From assembly GCA_004153385.1 (NCBI GenBank), contig SDAL01000004.1, forward strand, positions 186,001-250,000: a stretch of 64,000 nt of DNA. The letters run 5' to 3'. Shown here one piece after another: positions 1 to 7,979 of this stretch. The first letter of the stretch is position 1; each line of letters opens with the position of its first letter. This DNA comes from Paracoccaceae bacterium. Its GTDB lineage: Bacteria > Pseudomonadota > Alphaproteobacteria > Rhodobacterales > Rhodobacteraceae. The position numbers were made by a program, and so were the translations under genes. Below the pieces are notes generated by a model. It was not told the DNA's origin. It worked only from the letters and a program-made list of their open reading frames with translations, and searched no databases.

Positions 1-679
1 CGCGGCGCGCATCTTGCAAAGCGGAAACCAGATCATAGGCGGGATGGGCGCGCACCGCATCCTGATAATCCAGAATACCCAGCCGCGCCATGCCCTGACG
101 ATCCGGCAACCACAGTGCATTTTGTGCATGGAAATCGCGCAGTGAAACAACCCGCGCGCCATCATCGAGCGCATCGAACAGCGTGGCGATAGTGCGCGCA
201 AGCGGCACAGAAGATGTGGCCCGATGCGGATACCATTTTTCGGTCAATTCAGTCAGATGGGCCAGCTGCCCCCCCTCCAGCGGCAGCAAAACATCGGGCG
301 GGGGGCGCGATTGCAAGGCGATCAGGAAATCCACCACATGCCCATACAGCGGCCCTTCGCGCGCGCGATCGCGGGTCACCAGATCGAAAATCAGATCGTC
401 GCCCAGATCCTCCAGTAGCAAAAGCCCCACCTGTGGCGCGCGCGCCAGAATGTCCGGCGCGGAAAATCCCGCAGAGCGTAGCCAGTCGGTCATATAGATA
501 AAGCGCGACAGCTCATCGCCCGGCACGGTGTCCATCAAGACCCCACGCCGCCCAGCAAGCGACACACGTTCATACCGGCGCGCCGATGCATCACCTGCAA
601 GAGGCGCACGGCGCGCCCCCTGCCATCCGCTTGCTGCCAGAAAATCCGTGATACGGGTATCGGGGGGCGCGGCAGTCAT
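1..679 (-). CDS. amgK: AmgK-like N-acetylmuramate/N-acetylglucosamine kinase (partial, C-terminus off window)
   Basis: This is an aminoglycoside-phosphotransferase-fold sugar kinase. Orthologues phosphorylate N-acetylmuramate or N-acetylglucosamine at the anomeric position in peptidoglycan recycling. The catalytic loop reads SLRDFHAQN and is followed by the metal-binding LDYQDA motif, both typical of the fold. The start ATG at 679 overlaps the tsaE stop as ATGA, so the two are translationally coupled. The reading frame is still open at base 1, so the C-terminal part is missing. The tsaE-amgK order is common in alphaproteobacteria, where a MurU-type nucleotidyltransferase often follows. The function comes from family and context. 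Confidence 0.82.
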   Translation of the reverse strand, partial: MTAAPPDTRITDFLAASGWQGARRAPLAGDASARRYERVSLAGRRGVLMDTVPGDELSRFIYMTDWLRSAGFSAPDILARAPQVGLLLLEDLGDDLIFDLVTRDRAREGPLYGHVVDFLIALQSRPPPDVLLPLEGGQLAHLTELTEKWYPHRATSSVPLARTIATLFDALDDGARVVSLRDFHAQNALWLPDRQGMARLGILDYQDAVRAHPAYDLVSALQDARR

Positions 680-1167
680 ATCCATCCCTCTTGCGTCAGG
701 ATCTTTTGAAGACGCTCTTGCCACTTGGCAGGGCCCGAAAAGGCCACGCTGCGGGCTGCGCCCTGCTCACTCAGGCTGAACTGCATCAAAAGCGCGGCAT
801 CAGGGGCGAGGTCGCCCAGCCGGTCAGGCCATTCTACAAGGCAGATCGCCTCGTCAAACGCATCCTCCAGCCCCAGCTCAAGAACATCATCCGGATGCCC
901 CAAGCGATACAGATCACTGTGCCAGATCTCTGGTGATCCGTCATAGACCTGAACCAGCGTGAACGTCGGGGAGGGCACATCCTCGATCCGGCCCAGCGCC
1001 GCCAGACGTGATTGGATCAATGCGCGCGCGAAATGGGTCTTTCCCGCGCCGATCTGGCCGTCCAGCAGCACTGTATCGCCAGCCCCCAGATGGGGCGCAA
1101 GTGTGGCGCCCAAACGGTCAGTGGCCGTGGCATCGGGCAAAGCGAGGGTTAAAAACGGTGCATTCAT
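676..1167 (-). CDS. tsaE: tRNA threonylcarbamoyladenosine biosynthesis ATPase TsaE
   Basis: TsaE is the small P-loop ATPase that works with TsaB, TsaD and TsaC to make t6A37 on ANN-decoding tRNAs. The Walker A motif GQIGAGKTHFAR lies near residues 37-48. The SPTFTLVQVY and DLYRL segments are family hallmarks. The start at 1167 gives MNAPFLTLALPD and about 163 residues, the usual size; a longer frame from 1218 would add 17 untypical residues. It sits downstream of the PAS gene and upstream of amgK, with a 4-base overlap with the latter. Confidence 0.92.
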   Translation of the reverse strand: MNAPFLTLALPDATATDRLGATLAPHLGAGDTVLLDGQIGAGKTHFARALIQSRLAALGRIEDVPSPTFTLVQVYDGSPEIWHSDLYRLGHPDDVLELGLEDAFDEAICLVEWPDRLGDLAPDAALLMQFSLSEQGAARSVAFSGPAKWQERLQKILTQEGWI

Positions 1168-1207
1168 AGCGGGCAGTTTTATCGTGCCAAGCAGGCACCG
1201 CAAGCCA

Positions 1208-2803
1208 TCACTGTGCAATCACCCGGGAAGGCTTTGGCAAAAGCGGCCCCGACATAGTGCGCAATGACGGGCAGGACGATAAAAACGTAACCATCAGCGC
1301 CCCTGTTTCAAGCGATCGGGCCTGTAATATCAACGCCTCCCCGCTGCGCAGACAAAGCGTATCGCCGAAATCCAGATGCCCATGCCCGTCCCCGAAATCT
1401 TGCGCATGACGCAGCCCGTCCCAGATTGGCGCAGGCTCGCAGGCCTGCGACCAGTACAGGATGGCCTGATTGAGGGTGAGGTATTTCTGCCCGTCAGGGC
1501 GCAAATGTGGCCAAAGCGCCCAGAATGCGGCATTGGCTCGCTGCAATCTTCCCGCTGCATCAAAAACGGCGACGGCTTCGCTCATCGCGTCAAGAATGGC
1601 GTTATTGAGTGCCTGTTCCGCTTGGTGCTGGCGGGTCTGGGCGGTGATCGGGCTGATATCCTCGATCAAAAGCGCAAGCGATCCACCCGGATGCGGCCTG
1701 CCGGTGATACGATAGGTGCGCCCGTCGGGCAACGACCACGTTTCAACATGCCGCCCCATGGACGCCTCGCTTTCCAGCGTGGCCATCCGCTCCCGCCAGC
1801 TTCGGTAATCGTGTGAATCGGGCATTATGCGCGTTTCGCGCAACCTGTCCAAAAACGCATATAGCGTTGGTCGATTTGCCAGAAAGCTGACCTGAAGCGA
1901 GGTCAGATCGGTGAGCGCGGGGTTGAACACATGCAATTCGTGCGCCTGATTGAACACTGCCAGACCGATGGGCAAATCCGCGAATGTTCTGCTCAGGGTC
2001 TGAACGAACTCGCGCAGGGACTGCTCTGCCGATACAAGCGCATCGACGGATTGGGCAAAGTGCAGCCATCCGTCGCGCAACCTGTAGCTGTGGCAATCAA
2101 ACCAGCGCTCTGTCCCGTCGGGCAGCGTCAAACAGGTGCGATGCGGCGTGGTTGTCGCATCGCCCCGTTCAAACCCGAAAAGCTGCGGCAACGGCCAGGC
2201 CCATGTCCCTTCCCCGTTAGATGCCTCCTGCGCATAGGCGCGGTTGGCCCAGACCGGTTCACCGGATGCCGTTTCCTGCCATACAAGTGACGGCGACAGA
2301 TCAAGCGCATGGCGCAATGTCTCCAGCTCGTCTTCCATCGCGCGCTGCGATAGGCCGTCCACCAAAATACCTTGCCCCTCGGCATCAGGGTCGATCACGG
2401 TCAAGCGTGTCAGGCCGTTCACATCTTCTGCGATCAGCCTGAGCGGCGCGGCACCGTTCAGACCGCGACAGCCATAAAGCTCGATCCGGCCGTCTTTTCG
2501 CATTTGCGCCAAAGAGCTTTGCAAACCCTCGAACCTTGGCATCAGAAACGCCAACACGCGCGCCCAGTCGTCGTGCGCCGTAGGCACGGCCTCCAACAAC
2601 AGCCGTGCCGGTGGCGTGGCATCCACCAACGCCGCCCCATCGAACAGGAACACGGTCCGCTCCAACATGGGATGTTGCGGCCCCATATCGGATTGCGCCT
2701 GCGTCGCCTTGGGCATCAGACGAGACACCACCAAAAGCGCGCAGACAACCGTAACCAATGACGTTCCAAGCACAATCAGCCCTGAAAGTAGTACGTCCGC
2801 CAT
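1208..2803 (-). CDS. Membrane-anchored PAS-domain protein without a visible kinase module
   Basis: This 531-residue protein has one N-terminal membrane segment (about residues 5-27) followed by two or three PAS-like modules. The clearest are at about 270-390 (SRTFADLPIGLAVFNQAHEL) and 395-510 (ILDAMSEAVAVFDAAGRL). These resemble PAS_7 repeats found in Rhodobacterales sensor proteins. I see no HisKA H-box or HATPase N/G boxes, so it looks like a sensory or scaffold protein rather than a complete kinase. The ATG at 2803 has AGGTGG seven bases upstream. It lies 85 bases after regB on the same strand and may be co-transcribed with it. The ligand is unknown. Confidence 0.72.
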   Translation of the reverse strand: MADVLLSGLIVLGTSLVTVVCALLVVSRLMPKATQAQSDMGPQHPMLERTVFLFDGAALVDATPPARLLLEAVPTAHDDWARVLAFLMPRFEGLQSSLAQMRKDGRIELYGCRGLNGAAPLRLIAEDVNGLTRLTVIDPDAEGQGILVDGLSQRAMEDELETLRHALDLSPSLVWQETASGEPVWANRAYAQEASNGEGTWAWPLPQLFGFERGDATTTPHRTCLTLPDGTERWFDCHSYRLRDGWLHFAQSVDALVSAEQSLREFVQTLSRTFADLPIGLAVFNQAHELHVFNPALTDLTSLQVSFLANRPTLYAFLDRLRETRIMPDSHDYRSWRERMATLESEASMGRHVETWSLPDGRTYRITGRPHPGGSLALLIEDISPITAQTRQHQAEQALNNAILDAMSEAVAVFDAAGRLQRANAAFWALWPHLRPDGQKYLTLNQAILYWSQACEPAPIWDGLRHAQDFGDGHGHLDFGDTLCLRSGEALILQARSLETGALMVTFLSSCPSLRTMSGPLLPKPSRVIAQ

Positions 2804-2888
2804 CGCCCATCCACCTTAAATAGGTCAGCTCAGCATGGTGTAAAACTGGTTAAGCACCCGTTAAGAAGTGGCGGGCGGGCGGCGCATC

Positions 2889-4271
2889 TCAGCTGACAAT
2901 CAGCTGGTTTTCGCCCAAGGCTTCCCCTTGCGGTGCAGCAAGATATTCCATTCGCCACTCCAGTTCGACCACCGCGCCGGAACGCGCCTGACGCTCGTCA
3001 TGGGACAAAAACGGGCTGGAACCGTTGCGGAACTGCAAATGCGCGCCGGTCCGCTCCAGCAGGGTTTTCGCGATGAACAGCCCAAGGCCCATCCCCTCGT
3101 AATCGCCCCGCACCTGCGCGCCACCGCGCCCGTGCAGGAAAGGGTCCCCGATCCGGGCCAACACATCGGGGGCATAGCCCATGCCGTCATCGCTGATCCG
3201 CACGGTGATCGTGTGAGCGGTCCATTCCGCATCGACCCAGACCCGCGCGTCGCAAAAATCGACCGCATTTTGCACAAGGTTGCGCAAGGCGTGGATCAAC
3301 TCCGGATAGCGGTAGATCACGGGCTGGCGTTCATCACCGCCGCTTTGCGCAGTTTCGGTGAAAATAATGCGTTTGCCGCGGTCCATATGCGGCTCTGCGG
3401 CCTCTCGCAAAACGGTACCCAGCGGGGCTGTGCGGGTGTGCAGGTCTTCCTTCCCCGCCCGCCCCATGGAGCGCAGGATATCGCGGCAACGGTCGGCCTG
3501 ACCGCGGATCAAAAGCGCATCCTCGCGCAGATCGGAGCCATCCGGCAATTCATCTGCCAACTCGGATGACACCAGCTTTATCGTAGCCAGAGGCGTGCCC
3601 AACTCGTGGGCCGCGGCCGCAACCACACCGCCCAAATCGGTCAGCTTCTGTTCGCGGGCCAGTGCCAGCTGCGTGGCCAGAAGCGCGTCGCCCATGGTGC
3701 GGTTTTCTTGTGAAATACGGTGGGCATAGACGCCCAGAAACACCACCCCGATCACAATCGCAGCCCAATAGCCCTTTTCGAACAGGGTGGGCAGCGCGAA
3801 CACCGCCCCCGATGCGGTGGTAAGTGGCACATACATCAGCCCCACCACGGTTGTGAGCACAAGCGTCACCCCGCCCAGAAACAGCGTGGCACGGCGTTCC
3901 AGCGTGGTGGCGGCGATCGTGACCGGCACAAGGATCAAAAGCGCGAAAGGATTGTTCAAACCGCCCGTCAGCGCCAGCAGAACCCCCAGCTGCGCTGTGT
4001 CGAACAGCAGCATCGCCACCACGCCGGTTTGGGTCAGACGACGGTTTTCGGGATACAGGAACACCGCCCCCAGATTGGCCACGACAGAGGCCCCGACGAC
4101 GACCAGACACCACACAAGATCAAGGCCGATCCCCAAGACGAACCACGCCACGAGGATCGCGGCCAGCTGCCCCCCGATTGCTGTCCAGCGCAGAAAAATA
4201 AGTGTTTGCAGCCGCACCCACTGATGGGGCGCCTCGCCATGTGCGGGCATCGCCGCCAACCGTGCAGGCAT
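2889..4271 (-). CDS. regB: Redox-sensing histidine kinase RegB/PrrB
   Basis: RegB is the global redox sensor kinase of photosynthetic and related alphaproteobacteria, and its partner is RegA. About six N-terminal membrane helices span residues 26-182 and contain the quinone-site signature GGLNNPF (103-109). The H-box AAHELGTPLATIKL places the phospho-acceptor at H222. The redox-active cysteine lies in GQADRCRDILRSMG (C262). The N and G boxes of the ATPase domain follow (NLVQNAVDF, GMGLGLFIAKTLL). The length of 460 residues is typical. It is divergent from senC, and regA follows senC, which is the classic reg/prr arrangement. The ATG at 4271 has a GGGAG upstream. Confidence 0.95.
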   Translation of the reverse strand: MPARLAAMPAHGEAPHQWVRLQTLIFLRWTAIGGQLAAILVAWFVLGIGLDLVWCLVVVGASVVANLGAVFLYPENRRLTQTGVVAMLLFDTAQLGVLLALTGGLNNPFALLILVPVTIAATTLERRATLFLGGVTLVLTTVVGLMYVPLTTASGAVFALPTLFEKGYWAAIVIGVVFLGVYAHRISQENRTMGDALLATQLALAREQKLTDLGGVVAAAAHELGTPLATIKLVSSELADELPDGSDLREDALLIRGQADRCRDILRSMGRAGKEDLHTRTAPLGTVLREAAEPHMDRGKRIIFTETAQSGGDERQPVIYRYPELIHALRNLVQNAVDFCDARVWVDAEWTAHTITVRISDDGMGYAPDVLARIGDPFLHGRGGAQVRGDYEGMGLGLFIAKTLLERTGAHLQFRNGSSPFLSHDERQARSGAVVELEWRMEYLAAPQGEALGENQLIVS

Positions 4272-4457
4272 CTTGTCACTCCCTTACAAAGACGAGACGG
4301 GCTTTCAGACCGCCCTCACCGCCTTTTCGCGCCTCACGCCCCGCCCCGCTCGGCCCGATGGCACCGGCTCCGGTACAGGATGTGATACTGGCTCTTGATA
4401 CTCACGCGTCCACGCGCGATCAATGCAGCAATCCACGCGTTGCTTTGAAAGGTCGAT

Positions 4458-5084
4458 ATGGCGCTGCGCCCGAAAACTTATGCGATAGGCGCGGCGGGCC
4501 TTGTGTTGGGCGGGCTGGCATTGACATGGGGCGCCGTTTATTTCGCCCCCCCTGACGCCTATGCACAGTGTCGCGACGGGCACAAAGGGGCAGGCGCGCT
4601 TGGCGGACCGTTCGAACTGGTCTCGTCCACCGGCCAGACAGTCACCGAAAAAGATCTGCGCGCCGAGCCCAGTCTTTTGTATTTCGGCTACACTTATTGC
4701 CCCGATGTCTGTCCGCTGGACGTGATGCGCAATGCACAGGCGGTGGATATATTGCAAACGCGCGGCATGGACGTTCGGCCCGTTTTCATTTCCCTTGATA
4801 CCGTGCGTGACACGCCCGAGACGCTCGCAGCCTTCGGCGAGGTGATGCATCCGCGCCTTCTGGGGCTGACGGGCAGCACCGAACAGATCCGCACCGCTGC
4901 CAAAGCCTATCGCGTGTTATACTCTATTGATGATCCGGACGATCCCTACACTTTGATAAGCCACACCACACAAAGCTATCTGGTCTTGCCGGACGACGGA
5001 TATGTCGGGTTTTTCACCCGAGACACTGACCCGCAGGAAATGGCTGACCGGATCGCGTGCTTTCTAACGCACCAGCCCCGTTAA
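4458..5084 (+). CDS. senC: SCO1/SenC/PrrC-family copper chaperone
   Basis: This membrane-anchored thioredoxin-fold protein delivers copper to the CuA/CuB centres of cytochrome oxidases, and in Rhodobacter it modulates RegB signalling. One N-terminal membrane helix covers about residues 9-30. The copper ligands are CPDVC (C81, C85) and the histidine in LISHTT (H169). All three are present, so it should be functional. It lies between divergent regB and downstream regA, matching prrB-prrC-prrA order. Its 208 residues are normal for the family. Confidence 0.93.
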   Translation: MALRPKTYAIGAAGLVLGGLALTWGAVYFAPPDAYAQCRDGHKGAGALGGPFELVSSTGQTVTEKDLRAEPSLLYFGYTYCPDVCPLDVMRNAQAVDILQTRGMDVRPVFISLDTVRDTPETLAAFGEVMHPRLLGLTGSTEQIRTAAKAYRVLYSIDDPDDPYTLISHTTQSYLVLPDDGYVGFFTRDTDPQEMADRIACFLTHQPR

Positions 5085-5170
5085 CCCCGAAACTTTGCGC
5101 AAGAGCTGATATCCCATGCCTGCATACATCGCCAACGTCGCGGTTTGTCCTAAATTGACATCATGCAAGT

Positions 5171-5199
5171 TTGACGCCACGCCTAGCACAGCTTACTAA
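5171..5199 (+). promoter_or_regulatory. Putative sigma-70 promoter of regA
   Basis: TTGACG at 5171-5176 and TACTAA at 5194-5199 are separated by exactly 17 bases. They lie 40 bases upstream of the regA ATG. The match to TTGACA-N17-TATAAT is good for a GC-rich alphaproteobacterium. It suggests regA can be transcribed independently of senC, as reported for reg clusters. No transcript evidence was available. Confidence 0.45.
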
Positions 5200-5238
5200 A
5201 ACGTCTCTCTCGCTTTTTGGACACAGGGATCAACTGTT

Positions 5239-5793
5239 ATGGCCGAGGATATCATCACCGACATTGGCCCAGACCCCAGCCTGCTTTTGGTGGATGACGA
5301 TCTTTCCTTCCTGACCCGTCTGGCACGCGCAATGGAAAAACGCGGCTTTCGCACGCGCACGTCGCAAAGCGTGGCCCAAGGCCGCCATGAGGTTGCACTG
5401 TCCGCGCCCGCCTATGCCGTAATCGATCTGCGTCTGGAAGATGGCAGTGGTCTGGATGTGGTGGAGGCCCTGCGAGAGGCCCGCCCAGACGCACGTATTG
5501 TCGTGTTGACCGGATACGGGGCAATCGCCACGGCGGTGGCGGCAGTCAAGATGGGGGCCACCGATTACCTGTCCAAACCTGCGGATGCGACAGACGTCAC
5601 AAATGCCCTGCTTGCACGCAATGACGATTTGCCACCGCCGCCTGAAAATCCGATGAGCGCGGATCGCGTCCGTTGGGAGCATATTCAACGGGTCTACGAG
5701 CTGTGTGATCGCAATGTTTCAGAAACAGCACGGCGTCTTCATATGCACCGCCGTACGCTTCAACGTATTTTAGCAAAACGTAGCCCAAAGTAA
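5239..5793 (+). CDS. regA: Redox response regulator RegA/PrrA
   Basis: RegA is the response regulator phosphorylated by RegB. It controls respiration, photosynthesis, and carbon and nitrogen fixation genes according to redox state. The receiver domain has the acidic pocket VDDD (residues 18-21), phospho-acceptor D63 in VIDLRLEDGSG, the conserved T/K positions (LTGYG, SKPAD) and the proline linker PPPPENP. The C-terminal Fis-type helix-turn-helix NVSETARRLHMHRRTLQRIL is nearly invariant in the family. At 184 residues it is full length. Confidence 0.96.
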   Translation: MAEDIITDIGPDPSLLLVDDDLSFLTRLARAMEKRGFRTRTSQSVAQGRHEVALSAPAYAVIDLRLEDGSGLDVVEALREARPDARIVVLTGYGAIATAVAAVKMGATDYLSKPADATDVTNALLARNDDLPPPPENPMSADRVRWEHIQRVYELCDRNVSETARRLHMHRRTLQRILAKRSPK

Positions 5794-5877
5794 TCACGCT
5801 AATTTTATGAAAATTAGTTACAGTTGATTTTAATTCTACATCCTATATTACCTCCTTAATAAAACTGGAGACAAACT

Positions 5878-6210
5878 ATGGATGTAAACACTGTCGACCT
5901 TGACGAACTTTCTCTTTCGGAGCTTAAAACCCTTCAGAAACGCGTTGAAAAGTCTGTCGAGGGCTTTGAAGAGCGTAAGAAAAAGCAAGCGGTCGCCGAG
6001 CTTCAGGAAACTGCAAGCCGCATGGGCTTTACCTTTTCGGAACTGAAAGAGATTCTGGACAGCAAACCCAAGCGCAGCGTTGCCCCGAAATACGCCAATC
6101 CCAAAGATCCTACCCAGACATGGAGTGGGCGTGGCCGCAAACCACATTGGGTTTTGGAAGCGCTCGAAGAAGGCAAAACCATGGACGACCTTGCCATCTC
6201 CGCCTCTTAA
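5878..6210 (+). CDS. hvrA: H-NS-family nucleoid protein HvrA/Spb
   Basis: This is a small xenogeneic-silencer-type DNA-binding protein. In Rhodobacter, HvrA/Spb modulates photosynthesis and nitrogen-fixation promoters. The N-terminal 50 residues are charged and predicted to form a coiled coil (LSELKTLQKRVEKSVEG). The C-terminal DNA-binding core has the AT-hook-like TWSGRGRKPHW (residues 81-91). At 110 residues it is normal. It is preceded by an AT-rich leader with a weak TGGAGAC ribosome site and followed by a strong terminator. Its position next to regA matches the hvrA-reg linkage known in Rhodobacter. Confidence 0.92.
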   Translation: MDVNTVDLDELSLSELKTLQKRVEKSVEGFEERKKKQAVAELQETASRMGFTFSELKEILDSKPKRSVAPKYANPKDPTQTWSGRGRKPHWVLEALEEGKTMDDLAISAS

Positions 6211-6214
6211 TCAC

Positions 6215-6245
6215 AAAAAAACCGCCAATAAGGGCGGTTTTTTTG
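6215..6245 (+). terminator. Rho-independent terminator of hvrA
   Basis: The inverted repeat AAACCGCC / GGGCGGTTT is separated by AATAA and followed by seven T residues. It lies immediately after the hvrA stop, so transcription of the senC-regA-hvrA side should end here. Confidence 0.9.
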
Positions 6246-6406
6246 ATTTCTAACGGGGCCTGACCCTACGAAACGCGGTCTTCAAACATATCGCGTCTCA
6301 AGAATACAGCCTTCTACAAATTCAATAATAATATTATTAATAATCAAACAATTTTTGTATTAAACCGGTCAAATTTTAATGAAATTCATATCGTTAATAC
6401 ACCAAC

Positions 6407-7750
6407 ATGACAGAAGAAAGGGAGAACTGGGTCTCTCAAGTGAAAGTTTTACGACAGATGATTGAGAACACTCCGCCTAGTCTATCGAACTCTCTTTGGA
6501 CAGCATGCACCGAAGATAAACCTGCACAGTCGCGGTTTCTTGCCGATGCAGATACCGACATCGCGATTATCGGCGGCGGGGTCACAGGACTGTCTGCGGC
6601 CCTTCATTTGGCCGAGGCTGGCCAGAACGTGCGGGTGCTGGAGGCACAAAGCCCCGGCTGGGGCGCATCGGGGCGCAATGGCGGGCAGTTAAATCCGGGG
6701 CTGCACAATGATCCCGAACAGGTCGTCAGGGATTTCGGGCCAGAGATGGGGGCAAGGATGCTGGCCCTTTCCTCGGGCGCGCCCGCCTATACGATGGCGC
6801 TGATTGCACGGCTGGGCCTCCAATGCGATGCCGTTATGCCGGGGTGGATCCAGCCGGGCCACACCACCCGCGTCATGCGCACGCTCGCGGACCGCGCAAG
6901 GCAGTGGGCCGCTCATGGTGTAGATCTGCACATGCTCGATGCGCACGAAACCGCAGCCATTCTGGGAACAGACATCTATCAAGGGGCGCTGCTACATCCC
7001 AACGGCGCCAATCTGCACCCGCTGAACTATACACGCGGTCTGGCAAAAGCGGCGCAAAGGGCCGGTGCCGTGATCCACACCGACACGCCCGTGACAGACA
7101 TCACCCGCGAAGGGTCTGCCCATGTGCTGCACACACCGCAGGCCACGCTGCGCGCACGCCGCGTGATCGTGTGTACCAACGGCTACACCGGCGATATCGC
7201 GCCGCCTTTGGGCCGTACGCTTGTGCCTGTCGTCTCTGCCCAAGTGGCAACTGCTCCCCTGCCGGCAGCGCTTCTCGAGAAAATTCTACCGCAGCGCCAC
7301 GCCGCATCAGATACGCGCCGCGTGATGGTTTATTACAAACGGGATGGCGCAGGGCGGCTGTTGATGGGCGGGCGCGGCGATTACAACGAGACAACCACCC
7401 TCAAACTGCAGGAGAATTTGCGCCAGATTACGCGGCAGATGTTCCCGGAACTGCGCGATACCCCGTTTGACTACGCATGGGGTGGCAATGTAGCGATGAC
7501 CATTGATCACTATCCGCACCTGTCCCCGCTCGGGCCGGATATGCTGGGGGCCACCGGATATAACGGGCGCGGAATGGCGCTGGCCACCGCGATGGGGCGT
7601 GTGTTGCGCGACTGGGCAATGGGGGCACCGGCCCACACGCTGGACTTCCCGCTGACGCCCGCGCGCCCGATTCCGTTTCACTGGGCGCGCAAGCCTGCGG
7701 TCAGGGCGGCGGTGAAGCTGTATCAACTGCAAGACGCCCTGCGGCTATAA
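6407..7750 (+). CDS. FAD-dependent amine/amino-acid oxidase (DAO family, PuuB/OrdL-like)
   Basis: This is a D-amino-acid-oxidase-fold flavoprotein of the gamma-glutamylputrescine oxidase/OrdL type, which oxidises secondary or primary amines. The dinucleotide-binding motif IIGGGVTGLSAALHLAEAG is near residue 50, with the acidic end of beta-2 in VRVLEAQ. The SGRNGGQLNPG segment and the C-terminal ATGYNGRGMALATAMG FAD-binding segment are family features. The start is uncertain: an ATG at 6407 and a later ATG at 6458 both lack a convincing ribosome site. No aminotransferase or glutamyl ligase partner is adjacent, so the substrate cannot be named. Confidence 0.8.
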   Translation: MTEERENWVSQVKVLRQMIENTPPSLSNSLWTACTEDKPAQSRFLADADTDIAIIGGGVTGLSAALHLAEAGQNVRVLEAQSPGWGASGRNGGQLNPGLHNDPEQVVRDFGPEMGARMLALSSGAPAYTMALIARLGLQCDAVMPGWIQPGHTTRVMRTLADRARQWAAHGVDLHMLDAHETAAILGTDIYQGALLHPNGANLHPLNYTRGLAKAAQRAGAVIHTDTPVTDITREGSAHVLHTPQATLRARRVIVCTNGYTGDIAPPLGRTLVPVVSAQVATAPLPAALLEKILPQRHAASDTRRVMVYYKRDGAGRLLMGGRGDYNETTTLKLQENLRQITRQMFPELRDTPFDYAWGGNVAMTIDHYPHLSPLGPDMLGATGYNGRGMALATAMGRVLRDWAMGAPAHTLDFPLTPARPIPFHWARKPAVRAAVKLYQLQDALRL

Positions 7751-7979
7751 CGTCACCGGCTGGCGCGATTGTGCACGGGGGAAGGCATCGGGCTTACGGA
7801 CGGCCGCCACCCCCCTTTCCGAGGCAGGCAGACGCATCACCGGCCCGCTTTCGCATTGATAGAGCGCGTAGGCGGGAACGCTTTGGCGTGCCGCTGGTTG
7901 AGCCACCATCAGGGGCGGCGCCGGACCTTACACACTCACCCGCGTATCTGCGTCCTACACACCCGAGGAAAGGCTTAAG

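Noticed and set aside
183-779. Several rightward open frames over the first 800 bases
   Set aside because: They are antisense to amgK and tsaE, whose motifs are clear on the minus strand.
3720-4385. 221-codon rightward frame rich in His/Arg/Gln
   Set aside because: Antisense of the RegB membrane domain; composition is that of a shadow frame.
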